From Tritrichomonas musculus (Eukaryota > Parabasalia > Tritrichomonadida > Tritrichomonadidae), in contig JAPFFF010000226.1 in assembly GCA_039105265.1 (NCBI GenBank), forward strand, positions 1 to 30,137: DNA of 30,137 bases, given 5' to 3'. Each line of letters begins with the position of its first letter. Positions within the stretch are counted from its first letter, which is position 1. Under the pieces are notes generated by a model that saw nothing but the letters and a program-made list of their open reading frames with translations, was not told where the DNA came from and searched no databases. The translations under genes and the position numbers were made by a program. Positions 16,291 to 26,203 of the stretch are shown one piece after another.

Positions 16291-16556
16291 GGAATTTTTG
16301 ATTTATAAATCAGATTTCCGCGGATATTGGATAAAACAGAATTTTGATTGTACATCCATCTTTTTAAAATTGAAAGAGCTAACTCATCAGGTAGTTTCTC
16401 TGCGTTTTCAATAACTTCGATATCGTCAATATTTAGCAGTGAAAAATTAAGTTTACTGATTTTTTCAAGAGCGTCTGGTATCAATTCTCCATTTGAATCA
16501 TAGTTGTTTGGGTCATCGTATATTGCATTGAACGATTCAATTACTTCGCTTGACAT
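16281..16556 (-). CDS. small hypothetical protein (91 aa), downstream of Tudor-SN
   Basis: A complete ATG-to-TAA frame with an acidic, globular-looking N-terminal two-thirds (MSSEVIESFNAIYDD, SLLNIDDIEVIENAEKLPDE) and a basic tail ending KSKIPSF. The composition, with few low-complexity runs, is unlike the chance frames around it, which supports a real gene. It has no signal peptide, membrane segment or known motif that I recognise. It lies 206 bases downstream of the Tudor-SN stop on the same strand. The gap contains an 8-bp hairpin and is long enough for independent transcription. The stop lies in TAAA. It could also be a truncated copy of a larger gene. Confidence 0.6.
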   Translation of the reverse strand: MSSEVIESFNAIYDDPNNYDSNGELIPDALEKISKLNFSLLNIDDIEVIENAEKLPDELALSILKRWMYNQNSVLSNIRGNLIYKSKIPSF

Positions 16557-16616
16557 ATGCTCTGAACTGATTTTTTTATCAAAAATTTGACTAAAAATAT
16601 ATTCAAAAAAAGTCGT

Positions 16617-16637
16617 AAAATCCTCTTAAAGGATTTT
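16617..16637. terminator. 8-bp hairpin between Tudor-SN and the 91-aa gene
   Basis: AAAATCCT at 16617-16624 pairs with AGGATTTT at 16630-16637 around CTTAA. It lies downstream of the Tudor-SN stop on its strand. A function in 3'-end formation is speculative. Confidence 0.3.
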
Positions 16638-16762
16638 CAAATTATTTGTTGAAAAAAACTAATAAAAGCCATTACATTTCTATTCGAATGCGTATTATAA
16701 GAGAGTATCATCATTTATATATTTAAAAAATTATGAAAATTGAAAGAGAATTTTTTTATAGT

Positions 16763-19330
16763 TTAGTAACCAGCATCGTCTTCATCTTCATCATCATCGC
16801 CAACATTTCCAAAACTCCAAGCTCCTTTTCTTTCAGCTCTTGCGGCATTTTCAGTTTCATAGAAATCGTCAAAAATCTTATCGAATGGAGGATCAACTTC
16901 ATCTGAATAGGTTCTAGCATAACCATTAGCAAGAAGCTGAGTGTTCAAAGAGCCTGATGTAATTTCTTGGCTATCTGTAAGAAGAACGAAAGGAAGATCA
17001 TATTCATAAACAAGGTGTGCGTAAAGAGTGGCAGCTTCACAATTACTGTAAATGAAATCGATAACATTGTTATTGAATTGGTCATCGATTTTGAAAGCTT
17101 TGAGGCCAGCAAGTGCAACCATTGCAGCTTGAGGAGGTATTTTAACTAATTGAGGAGGAAGAGCGCGTAAGTCTTTAATAGGAATTTCATCTTCAATTCC
17201 CATATCAATAAAATCAAGTTGAACAGTATGTTTATTATCATTAACTTGATTAACTTTAGCGCGATAGATTTTATTTTCGAAAATTGCTGCAACAAGGTCA
17301 CCTTTCATAACTTTTCCTACAGGTTGTGTTGCTACTTTAAATCCATCATTAATTGAATTCAAAACTTGGCTTTGAACTTGAATACAAACAGTAACTGGAT
17401 CATAAACGTTAACAATTGTTACTTTATAAGCATTTCCTGGTTCAATAAGTTTGTTACCAATAGAACTATCACTCCATACACCAATCCTCTGCTCTTGGGC
17501 TGTTTTCTGTGCTTCTTCAAGTTCGCGAGAATAAGGGCACTTTGAAGAAAATCGTGAATTTAATTTTGTAAATCCATGTGATAAAAGTTCTCCTTCAATT
17601 GAGGTTGAAGTATTTTTAGGAGTATTTGCATTGACAACACGAGCGTTTCCAATGAAAAGACCAACCTTATCTACGTCGAAAACCTGAAGTTCAATGTCTC
17701 TTTGAAGGAAGTTTGCATTGCAATATTCTAAAGCCTCATATCCAAGACGTTCTGATGAATCGCATGGATCAATTCCCTGGAGATTGACTCGGATTATGCA
17801 TTTTGCGCTTGGTATTAAAGCGACAAACCTTGTTGCTGAAACAAAATATTCAATAACAGCTTTATTCACTTTATTGTTGATATAGTGAAGGAATGGAACT
17901 GACTTTTGTCGAGTATGTTTGTTAGAAAGATCGTTTAATTGAACATTAACTTGTTGTTGAGCTTGTCCTGGAGCTAATGAATGGATTCCTAATTTCTTTG
18001 CCTTAGCATCCTTTTCAGCAGCCATCATTGAGTCAATCCTTTCGGATGGATTTTGATTTTTAGCAACAAAAACGTTGCATAAACCAGCTGCTGCAAGACT
18101 TTCATTAACACAAGTGTTTCCAACATAAATGGTTGCATATTTTCTATCATCAACATTGTAATCAATCATGCATTGAACTTGGCGGCCAACAAGCATTTTT
18201 CTAAGTGTTTCTCTAGCTTCTAAACCAAATGGTTCTGATGCTGTTGATGGATTGAACTTTGGAACACGGCAACCACTCAAAAAGAGAAGTTGTATTCCTC
18301 CAGTACCTGCATCAACTTCAACGCTTGAAGATCCTTTTATTGATGTAACACGTCCATCACAACGAACTGTAGCCAGTTTCTTGACATCAAAATTCTTCCA
18401 AAGGTTCTTCTTAGCTTCTTTTGCGCGGGATTCTGCTTGCCTTAATTCACCTGAATTAGGAATCATAGATGCAGTTTGATTGTTCATTTGGGCAAGGCCT
18501 TCATTGAGGAGGAAGATTGAAATATCACCATTTGGATGAAGAACACGCCCTGAAAAGAAGCCGTTAGTTTCATTGTAAGCAAAAACTTCAACTTTAACGT
18601 TTCTTTGAAGAATTCGAGTTTCACAGAATTGTTTAGCTTCAAGACCAAATGGTTCTGGTGAGTCTCTGCGAGCTCCTGGAGTTCTAACGCCAGCAAGTTG
18701 AAGTCGAATATTTTCAAAGTTAGGTAAAAGGAAGACGCCAAATGATGATCCGCTGATAACAGTATCAATAATTGCATCAAATGTTTTTTGTTTAATTAAT
18801 TTGTTTGGATCGTATTCAACTGGTAATGAACGAACAAAGCCTGGTTGTTCTGACCAGATTCCAATTTTAGCTTCTTTTGCTGCTTCAAGTGTTTCGGTAA
18901 GGATATTTTTATACTCTTCTATTTCTGGATCAATTTGATTATTTTCTTTTGCACTGCCTGCAAGTTGGCGTATTCTAACATTTGCATAACCAGCTTCTAC
19001 TATTGCTCGTCCAAGATCCTGGTTATTATTATCAAAAAGTTCAACGCGTGCGTAAGAAAGAGGAATTGGACCATAAATTGGATTTGATTTCTTGTTTTGT
19101 GTTGTTCTGATATTCTTCAATATTACACGTTTGCTTAATGCAAGTTTTTTGACAAATTCAAATGCGTTCCATCCATTAGGTTCGTCTTTTTGGCGGCCAT
19201 CATAAGTTCCTAAATGAGGAGCCTGAATATAATCAATACATATTGCTTGCATTGTGTTTTCACGAGAATCAATTACCTTTACGGCAAGAGTATCGCCAGA
19301 GAGAATTGCATAAACGATTCCACGAGACAT
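16763..19330 (-). CDS. SND1: Tudor-SN / staphylococcal nuclease domain protein 1 homologue (855 aa)
   Basis: A multidomain RNA-binding protein acting in RNA processing, splicing, stress granules and RNA decay in other eukaryotes. Four staphylococcal-nuclease repeats lie at about residues 3-160, 184-311, 321-450 and 490-619. The signatures EPFGLEAKQF and EPFGLEARETL recur in repeats 2 and 3, and SERLGYEALEY in repeat 4. A Tudor domain follows at about 672-735 (VMKGDLVAAIFENKIYRAKV...VQLDFIDMGIEDEI), then a partial fifth SN repeat to about 840 and an acidic tail. The length is slightly below the usual 880-910. I chose the ATG at 19330 (MSRGIVYAILSGDTL), which matches the family's N-terminus; the 13 codons upstream have no ATG. 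The frame has no introns. The stop lies in TAAA. Confidence 0.95.
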   Translation of the reverse strand: MSRGIVYAILSGDTLAVKVIDSRENTMQAICIDYIQAPHLGTYDGRQKDEPNGWNAFEFVKKLALSKRVILKNIRTTQNKKSNPIYGPIPLSYARVELFDNNNQDLGRAIVEAGYANVRIRQLAGSAKENNQIDPEIEEYKNILTETLEAAKEAKIGIWSEQPGFVRSLPVEYDPNKLIKQKTFDAIIDTVISGSSFGVFLLPNFENIRLQLAGVRTPGARRDSPEPFGLEAKQFCETRILQRNVKVEVFAYNETNGFFSGRVLHPNGDISIFLLNEGLAQMNNQTASMIPNSGELRQAESRAKEAKKNLWKNFDVKKLATVRCDGRVTSIKGSSSVEVDAGTGGIQLLFLSGCRVPKFNPSTASEPFGLEARETLRKMLVGRQVQCMIDYNVDDRKYATIYVGNTCVNESLAAAGLCNVFVAKNQNPSERIDSMMAAEKDAKAKKLGIHSLAPGQAQQQVNVQLNDLSNKHTRQKSVPFLHYINNKVNKAVIEYFVSATRFVALIPSAKCIIRVNLQGIDPCDSSERLGYEALEYCNANFLQRDIELQVFDVDKVGLFIGNARVVNANTPKNTSTSIEGELLSHGFTKLNSRFSSKCPYSRELEEAQKTAQEQRIGVWSDSSIGNKLIEPGNAYKVTIVNVYDPVTVCIQVQSQVLNSINDGFKVATQPVGKVMKGDLVAAIFENKIYRAKVNQVNDNKHTVQLDFIDMGIEDEIPIKDLRALPPQLVKIPPQAAMVALAGLKAFKIDDQFNNNVIDFIYSNCEAATLYAHLVYEYDLPFVLLTDSQEITSGSLNTQLLANGYARTYSDEVDPPFDKIFDDFYETENAARAERKGAWSFGNVGDDDEDEDDAGY

Positions 19331-19372
19331 AATGTTGATCAATAAAAAATTTTTCAACTGACCGGCCAAATA
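19331..19372 (-). promoter_or_regulatory. short leader of the Tudor-SN gene
   Basis: On the minus strand, TTGATCAACATTATG places a TCA...TTA sequence within ten bases of the ATG. This loosely resembles the trichomonad initiator, whose core is TCA followed by pyrimidine/T and a downstream TCATTA. The match is partial, so it is suggestive only. Upstream lies a T/A run. Confidence 0.25.
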
Positions 19373-20480
19373 CAGAATAGAGGTGGAAAAAAATTTTTTT
19401 TTTTCCCCATATTAAAAACAATATATATTAAAATATAATAATATGTTTTCTATTAATAAAAAAGCAAAAATTGTTTACTTAAATTATTTTGGTTTCCAAG
19501 ATATACATATTTTTTAAAAAAAAACGAAAAAAATAAAATAGATATATCTTGATTTAAAATAATCATATTAATTATATTATCATATATATCATTTTATAAA
19601 TGTATATTTAATTTAATTTAAAAATATTTTTTAGGAATACCAATTGAAATATATTGAAATAAAAAACAGAGAAATCCAAAAAGTTTAATTTAGTCAAAAC
19701 TTGATCATTTTTTCACCCAAGCTAAATATATTATGTAATATTATCTTATATTTATTATTATATATATTTACAAATTTTTAATTAAAAATAATGATATAAA
19801 TAAAAAGATATTCATGATTTATTTTACGAAATTTTCAAATAATGACAAAAAAAAAAAAGTAAAGACTGCACCATAACTTCCTATTTATCTAAGATCGGAA
19901 AATTTATATATTATTTATGATTAGTATATCATTCAATAATCTTTTTTAAATGATAAGATTTTATTTTGTCATTCAAAGTTTATTCACTAATGACAGTTTT
20001 TAAAAGCTTCTATAAAATACGAGTAATCCATTGATATAACATATTTGTATTGTTTTTTATAGATTTTTTGTTTTTTATGTTATAAAATAACAAATATTTT
20101 CTTTTTTATTTTCCAAATAAATTGTATTAAGTAAAGATAAAATCGTTTTTTTCATATTTTTCCAAAAAGTAGTGTTTTTTATATATTTTTGAATACATCT
20201 ACAAATCTCAGCTGTCAAAAATAAATTAAGATCGATAAATCAAATTTATTATGTTTATAAAATATCTATTCATGGAACATATTTAATTTCGACTGCTGAA
20301 TTTTTAGATATTAACAAAAAAAAAAAATCCCAATTGCAAATTCTCAGAAAAAATGAGTAGTTTACATTTTTTTGAATAAAATTTAACATTTTTTTTAATA
20401 TGAGTGAACTAAGTAGAAGCGCGCTTAAACTCAAATGAATTGAGCATGAAATAGATGAAAAACAATCAGAATTGAATTTA
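19373..20480. other. AT-rich non-coding stretch upstream of Tudor-SN
   Basis: No gene was seen on either strand. It probably includes the Tudor-SN promoter at its left edge. Motifs are limited to AT homopolymers and short AT palindromes; an A11 run occurs at about 19848-19858. Confidence 0.5.
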
Positions 20481-21175
20481 ATGAACACACCTAACCATCA
20501 GAATGCTTTTTGAATCAAAACCAAAATTCTTTTAATGAAATCATTGACCAAAACACAAATTTAACTGAACAATATCTGATTCTTGGAGATATTATCAAAA
20601 ATGTTGCAAATTTCACAAAAAAGAAACAAAAGAAATCAAGCATGAAATTGAATTGGATAAATTTTTCAATTTTTTCCATCAATTTTACAAAAGAACACCA
20701 GAATTTTGTGATCTGCAAAATATTATTGATATAATTGACAATTGCGATATTAATTGCCCGGAAGTCCCCGTTTCTGATGATATTGAAGATTATTATATTT
20801 GGCTTTCAAACAATTTTTCAAAATATGAGTTCTTGTTAAGTTCAAAAATACCAGAAATATTAAGTTCACCAAATCTTTAATTCAGTAAAAATGATATATC
20901 TATATTTATAAATATAGATATTTATAGCGATTTTTATTCTGATTAAAATTGAATGAACGCATTGAAAATTTGAATGACCCAAACTTTGTAAATCAATTTT
21001 ATCTATTTCTAAATAACTATCTACAGAATAAATTATTTTTAATTTTAGTACTAACTATACTAATTTAAATTATAATGATAAATTTAGCTTGGGTGATTCA
21101 TACACCTTTATTCCAAAAACATATCAAAATATCATAAGATGGTTTTATGATAAAAGGCTGATATTTATTATATAG
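20481..21175 (+). pseudogene. multiply frameshifted gene remnant, unidentified
   Basis: Coding-like peptides appear in changing frames: an ATG at 20481 (MNTPNHQNAF), a frame from about 20495 to 20734 (SFNEIIDQNTNLTEQYLILG), then 20644-20880 (RTPEFCDLQNIIDIIDNC, VSDDIEDYYIWLSNNF, ending SSPNL), then 20943-21068 (LNDPNFVNQFYLFLNNYL), and 21065-21175 (LGDSYTFIPKTYQNIIRWFY). Frame changes coincide with T and A runs, for example the T5 at 20507-20511 and A runs near 20620-20640. There are at least four breaks. The protein would be Asn/Ile/Asp-rich and soluble. No family was recognised; it looks like a host-type gene copy in decay. Confidence 0.5.
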
Positions 21176-21450
21176 ATGTTTTGCTTATATTTATATAAAA
21201 TGGAATCAAACAAATCCATTTTGCTTTGTTTTTTGTCATTTTAGCGGAGATAAAAAAGTTCGATTTTCTCAAAAACTGTCAGTCGAAAATCAATAACTTA
21301 CCTATAATTCTAGTTCACTATTGATGATAAGCATATCCTATAAGTTTTATTAAATTTGACAGCTGATAAATTTTTTTTTCCACCTTTTACAGAATTTCTG
21401 TCAGTTAACTGACATTGATCTCAAATTTTAAGATAAATTGATTTAATATA
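21176..21450. other. non-coding spacer with a perfect palindrome
   Basis: No gene was seen. It contains TGTCAGTTAACTGACA at 21399-21414, a perfect 16-base palindrome with a TTAA-containing centre. A related ACTGTCAGT lies at about 21277-21285. Confidence 0.55.
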
Positions 21451-21451
21451 T

Positions 21452-22995
21452 TCACTCAATTTCCTTGGGTTCAAAAACCCAAAAACCGCAATTTTTGTTT
21501 TTGTGGTGGGTTTTTATTTTAGATATTATATGTAAGTCGGTTGGCCTCTATATATCATATAAATCCAACAAAAACTAAAATTGTAAAAAAAATTATATCG
21601 AAATTATTTCATATTTTAACAATACATTTTTAACACTTTATATTTTGCAGCATTAAATATTTATATATAATTTTAAAAAATATCACGCGCTCACGGTAAA
21701 ATAATTAAGATATCTTTGTTTTTGTTATTTTCATTAAAAATCTTGGGTTTTGATATAACTATTTATTTGCATAATGAGTTTTATATTTTTTCAAATGTAA
21801 ATTTTAATTACTAGCAAGACCATATTTATATTCTTTCATTTTTTGATTTGATTTTATAGATATTTTGCAAATATAAAATTTATATTTTATGAGACCACTA
21901 TCAAAATTTAAAATATTTCAGGGAAATCAATGAGTTATCACAAAATTATTTTCAGATAAAAATTTTAACTGAGCTTTTTTTTGTATTTATTTTTATAGAT
22001 ATAAAACATATTAGGGATTAATTTTAGAATAGTTGTACTTTTGAGAGAGTAATTCAATTTTTTCATCACAATATTTGGTGGGCCAAAATGGTATGAACAA
22101 AAAACGAATAAATTGAGAGAAGTATTGTAAAATTGATAATATCAAAATCTTTAATATATTATGTTTATTTCGATAAGTATTTAAAAAAGCTCTATTTTAA
22201 TAAACCATATAAATATAATACGTATTATTTTACCAAAGTTTTTAGGTATTACTTTTTTATCTTTGTAAAAAATGAATATATGATTTTCAACTCATATCAT
22301 TTGCAAATAAGTAAAATTTGGTACGCAAAATAGTCTTTTAACACGATAAATACGTTAAAAACAAGTAGTAAAAGATGATTGAATAGCTTTTCAAAACTGA
22401 AAATTTGTTCCATCTTTTGTAGAGCAATGCTTATAAAATAACCAATTATACAAAGGTGAAAGCTTGTAGATTACATCATATTGCTGCTTGCTTTTTCAAA
22501 TTTTGAATCTTTTTAGAGTTATGAAATAACTGGGATTGTACTCATTTGTGGCGATTCTTAGCAGTGCAATCTTTCTTAATAATACCGCCACTTGATAATA
22601 ATTTGCATTTTCATGCATAATTTATCGAATTTCCTTTGTTTTTGATGAAAAATATATTCATTATTTTCTCATTAAAATTGTCATAAACCATTGAATTTAG
22701 TTTTTTGGGTTAATTTTAGGCTTAAAAATGTTTGATAATATCTCAAAACGTACCGTTAGAAAATTTAATATTTTAATAAATGTATTAAATAAATATATCA
22801 TTAATAATAAATAAATATTCTATATATGCAAGTAGTCGGAGGTCAAAGAGATAAAATATTAAGTCTAAATCATTTTTTAAAGATTTGGATTTGACTTGGT
22901 TTGTTTGGGTTTCGTTTCTTTTGGGATTACCTAATTTCTTCGACCCAAACCCACAAAAATCTGACATTTTTTTGGGTTTCTAAGAAATTGAGTGA
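21452..22995. mobile_element. putative non-autonomous DNA element with inverted ends (~1.54 kb)
   Basis: TCACTCAATTTC at 21452-21463 is exactly inverted at 22984-22995. Similarity continues inward: both ends carry AACCC/GGGTT-rich blocks and an ACCCACAAAAA-type motif within the next ~60 bases. No transposase-like frame is visible inside. A duplicated target site is not clear. The right end read outward (GAATCACTCAATTTC) nearly recurs at 4671-4684 next to the long A run. Confidence 0.5.
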
Positions 22996-23210
22996 TTCAA
23001 AAACAGGAAAGATTTTATATTTTATCATTTCCGATAATATAATGATTAATAATTTTGATTAAAAAGCTTTTTCAAGAAGGTCTTTAGCGATATAAAAACA
23101 AAAGATATGATATGATATGGGTGATGCAAAGATAAAAATACGTTTTACGTTTTTTGAAAATTTATGAATATCTCTTTTTCTATTTAATATAATTAAATAA
23201 ATTCCATATA

Positions 23211-23530
23211 ACGTGCTTTCAATAGACCCGGAGCATTTCAGTAGACCCGGAGCACTAAATTTTATTATTATTATTTTTCATACAATTTAATTATTATATT
23301 TAATATTTGATGATAAATTATATAAAAATTATTATTTTACATTATAATTTTTGTTAAATATTATTTGCTTTACTTTTTTGATTTGGATATATTTGTAAAA
23401 TAGTGAAAAATAAAAAAATTCTGATCGAAATATTTCTGATCATATTTGGTTTTCTTTTTTATAAAAAAACGATCAAATCATGGCCAGTTTATGCTAAATT
23501 GACCTTGCTCCGGGTCTACTGAAAGCACGT
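23211..23530. mobile_element. TA-flanked MITE (~320 bp)
   Basis: Terminal inverted repeats of 25 bases at 23211-23235 and 23506-23530 begin ACGTGCTTTCA and continue TAGACCCGGAGCA, with one mismatch. TA lies outside each end (23209-23210 and 23531-23532), as expected of the Tc1/mariner group. A 19-bp tandem copy of the inner terminal repeat (TTTCAGTAGACCCGGAGCA, 23236-23254) follows the left end only. No coding capacity. Confidence 0.8.
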
Positions 23531-24657
23531 TAGAACTTTTTATATTTTTAATAAAGGGTGCAGTTTGAACACATTTTTCTTACCGAATATTAAATCATCA
23601 TTTTTTCTATTTATATGATTTTATTTATAAAAGTATATTTATTTATTATACATTACTAAAAGTATGAAATAATTAATTATAATTGAAATAATAATAAATT
23701 AAAAATTGAATCAATATTAGATTTTTCAATGAAATAAAATTCAAATTTATTGAAAAAAAAATTCAATTAAATTGGAAAATAATTGATATTTCTCTTTAAT
23801 TTATGAGAATTAACTTAAAAATAATAATTTTATATAATATATAAAGATCACAATAATTTATTTTCCAATATAAAATTAAAAAAACAAATTAATGATTTTT
23901 CGCTTTAATAATTCTGAAAAAATAAAAATGATTTTAAGGGAATTTTTGAGTTGCACAAATATATATATATGTTTAAATATGTATATATGCTATCAAAATT
24001 AATCTAAATAAATCACAGATTGAAAAAACCATTTTTATCTTTTTTAGATAAAAATGATCAAAAATGATATTAGACAACTATAATATTTTTATTATTTTTT
24101 CAAAAAATTGTTCTATCAGATTTTTAAACAACTCATATAATAACTATAGAAAGATAATTGCAGCTCATTGTTAAAAATCTAATGTGTACATATTTTTTTA
24201 AAATGCTCGAAAAATCATATACTTTTCAGATCTATGTAGTCGTTCAATTATAATCCAAGATCTATTTCATTATTTTTTTTCTGAATATATATATAGATAT
24301 CTATAACTTGATAGAACGATTTCTAGCATTTTTTGAATTCACATAAAATCGATCTGAATATTATAAGTGTCACGTTGTCATATTATACATCAGTATTTTT
24401 TTTTTTTAGTTTTGGAAAGATGTTGTTCACACAAGTGTATTAGTTTCAATGAACAAAAAAGAGAAAAAAACTGAAAAACTGCATTTTGCAGTCCAAAAAA
24501 GTAAACTTTTTCAATGAAATTTTTACTCAAAAACATAATTTTTTATCAGTAGCTTTAGTTAAAAATTGCCATGGATATAGCCAAGGAGTAATTAAATAAT
24601 AAAATATCATTGGCAAACTAAGTTTGCATTTGAAATCAAGATTTTGAAATAGATATA

Positions 24658-25550
24658 GGTCATTCAATAAGTTCGTAACTGGCACTTTTTTCCACATATA
24701 GATATGATATAAAATATTTATTTATTTATATATAAGCATTTCATCAATATCTATACATTTATTATTTTCGATTTTTGTTTAATTTATTATTCAGTACTTT
24801 TAAGAGATTTTTTTCAATTTAAGGCTGAAAAATGATTATTGAATTTTTGTGGTATTTACTCAATGCATGAAATACTTTTCATTTATCCGAATATTGATAT
24901 AGGTAATATGCATACACTATTATTATAATTAATTATAAAATTGATAAATCATTAACCAATGGTTTTGAAAATATCTAAATAAAAATGTTTCAATAAAAAA
25001 ATTCAATGATTTTGACCTTTTTTGGCTATTTTTTTTCAAAAATTTGAATATATATATACATTTGGAAATATATAACAATTACTTTTCATTGATTTTTTAT
25101 ATACATATATATTAAATCAATGTCTTATTAATTAATATATTTTTTTTTATGAATCTTTTGAATAGGGCTTCAAACCATAGATTCTTTTGAAAAAGTAAGG
25201 CTTAACGTACTTTAACGGATCATAACGTATGCATATTGAGCCATATATAATTTTTAGGTTTGGATAAACATAATTTGGCATGTTTCCAAAAATATATCAA
25301 TTTGACAATTTTTTTTATCATTCATATGATTTGAACTAAATATTTTTATAACTCCTTTGATATTCCAAAAAATGAAAATTTAAAAGTAATAAATTTTAAA
25401 CTCACAACAACTCAGTGAATATTAGTTATAATAGCAAACTATTTTAGCAAATTATAGAGTATCGTTCATATATTATAATTATTATATTTATTATTTGAAT
25501 AATCATTTCTACTTTCTAAAAAGTAGAAGTTACGAACTTATTGAATGGCC
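24658..25550. mobile_element. mariner-like deletion derivative (~0.9 kb)
   Basis: Terminal inverted repeats GGTCATTCAATAAGTTCG plus TAACT (24658-24680) and the inverse at 25528-25550, with one mismatch. Each is flanked by TA (24656-24657 and 25551-25552) inside a symmetrical GATA/TATC target. The terminal sequence resembles mariner ends. The interior is too short for, and shows no trace of, a ~340-residue transposase, so it is non-autonomous. A CTACTTT/AAAGTAG hairpin lies just inside the right end. Confidence 0.8.
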
Positions 25551-25920
25551 TATATCATTGAACCAAAAACGTCTGTATTTTTCATTTTAAAATCACATTG
25601 GAGTCTAAAGTATATTCGATCTCTTCAAATCTGTATTTTTTGATTTCCATATATAGAAAAAGGAAACTTTTTAAAAAATGGTGCTATTTTTTAAAAAAGA
25701 AAACGGTCAAATGTTATTTATCTTCGTTTTAAGGATAAAGTTTCTTAATTATTTAACAAACTAAATGGAAAAATTGTACAGAAATATATTTATCAAATTT
25801 TCATAAATTAGTAACAGTTTTTTATTAGAATATTTTTATTTATTTCGTGTTAAATAGCTATTCAAATTTTTCAATTCTGAATTTATAATAAAAAATTTTA
25901 ATTTTATTTTAATTTTTTTT

Positions 25921-25989
25921 CCGGGGTTATTGTTCCGGGTTTATTATTCAGGGGTTATTATTCAGGGCATATTGTCCGGGTTGGTTGTT
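25921..25989 (+). repeat. 14-bp G-rich minisatellite, five units
   Basis: Units at 25921-25934 (CCGGGGTTATTGTT), 25935-25948 (CCGGGTTTATTATT), 25949-25962 (CAGGGGTTATTATT), 25963-25975 (CAGGGCATATTGT) and 25976-25989 (CCGGGTTGGTTGTT). It has five runs of three or four G on one strand in an otherwise AT-only neighbourhood. Confidence 0.8.
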
Positions 25990-26203
25990 CTTGCAAAATA
26001 TTCAATATCAATTTATTTATCAATAAAATTATTAATTCATTGTAGAAAAAAATTATAACTTTTTTTTTTTTAAAAAAAAGAAAATAACATTTTTATGAAT
26101 TGTATCATTTTTTTAAATAAGAAATTTATATTTTTAACTAATTTAAAAATTAAAGAAAAAGTTGTTTTTTCTTTCAATTCAATAATTTTAATTTTTATTT
26201 GGA

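Noticed and set aside
16967-18780. Short open frames inside Tudor-SN
   Set aside because: They overlap the well-supported 855-residue frame and have no domain evidence.
19331-19369. N-terminal extension of Tudor-SN by 13 residues
   Set aside because: It would need a TTG start; the ATG at 19330 matches the family's beginning, so the extension was not accepted.
19858-19880. GTAAAGACTGC shared with 27023 as a transposon end
   Set aside because: An 11-base match in the same orientation without a partner inverted end is insufficient.
22133-22967. Small open frames inside the 21452-22995 element
   Set aside because: K/Y/F/I-rich low-complexity products with no motif; one contains translated terminal-repeat sequence.
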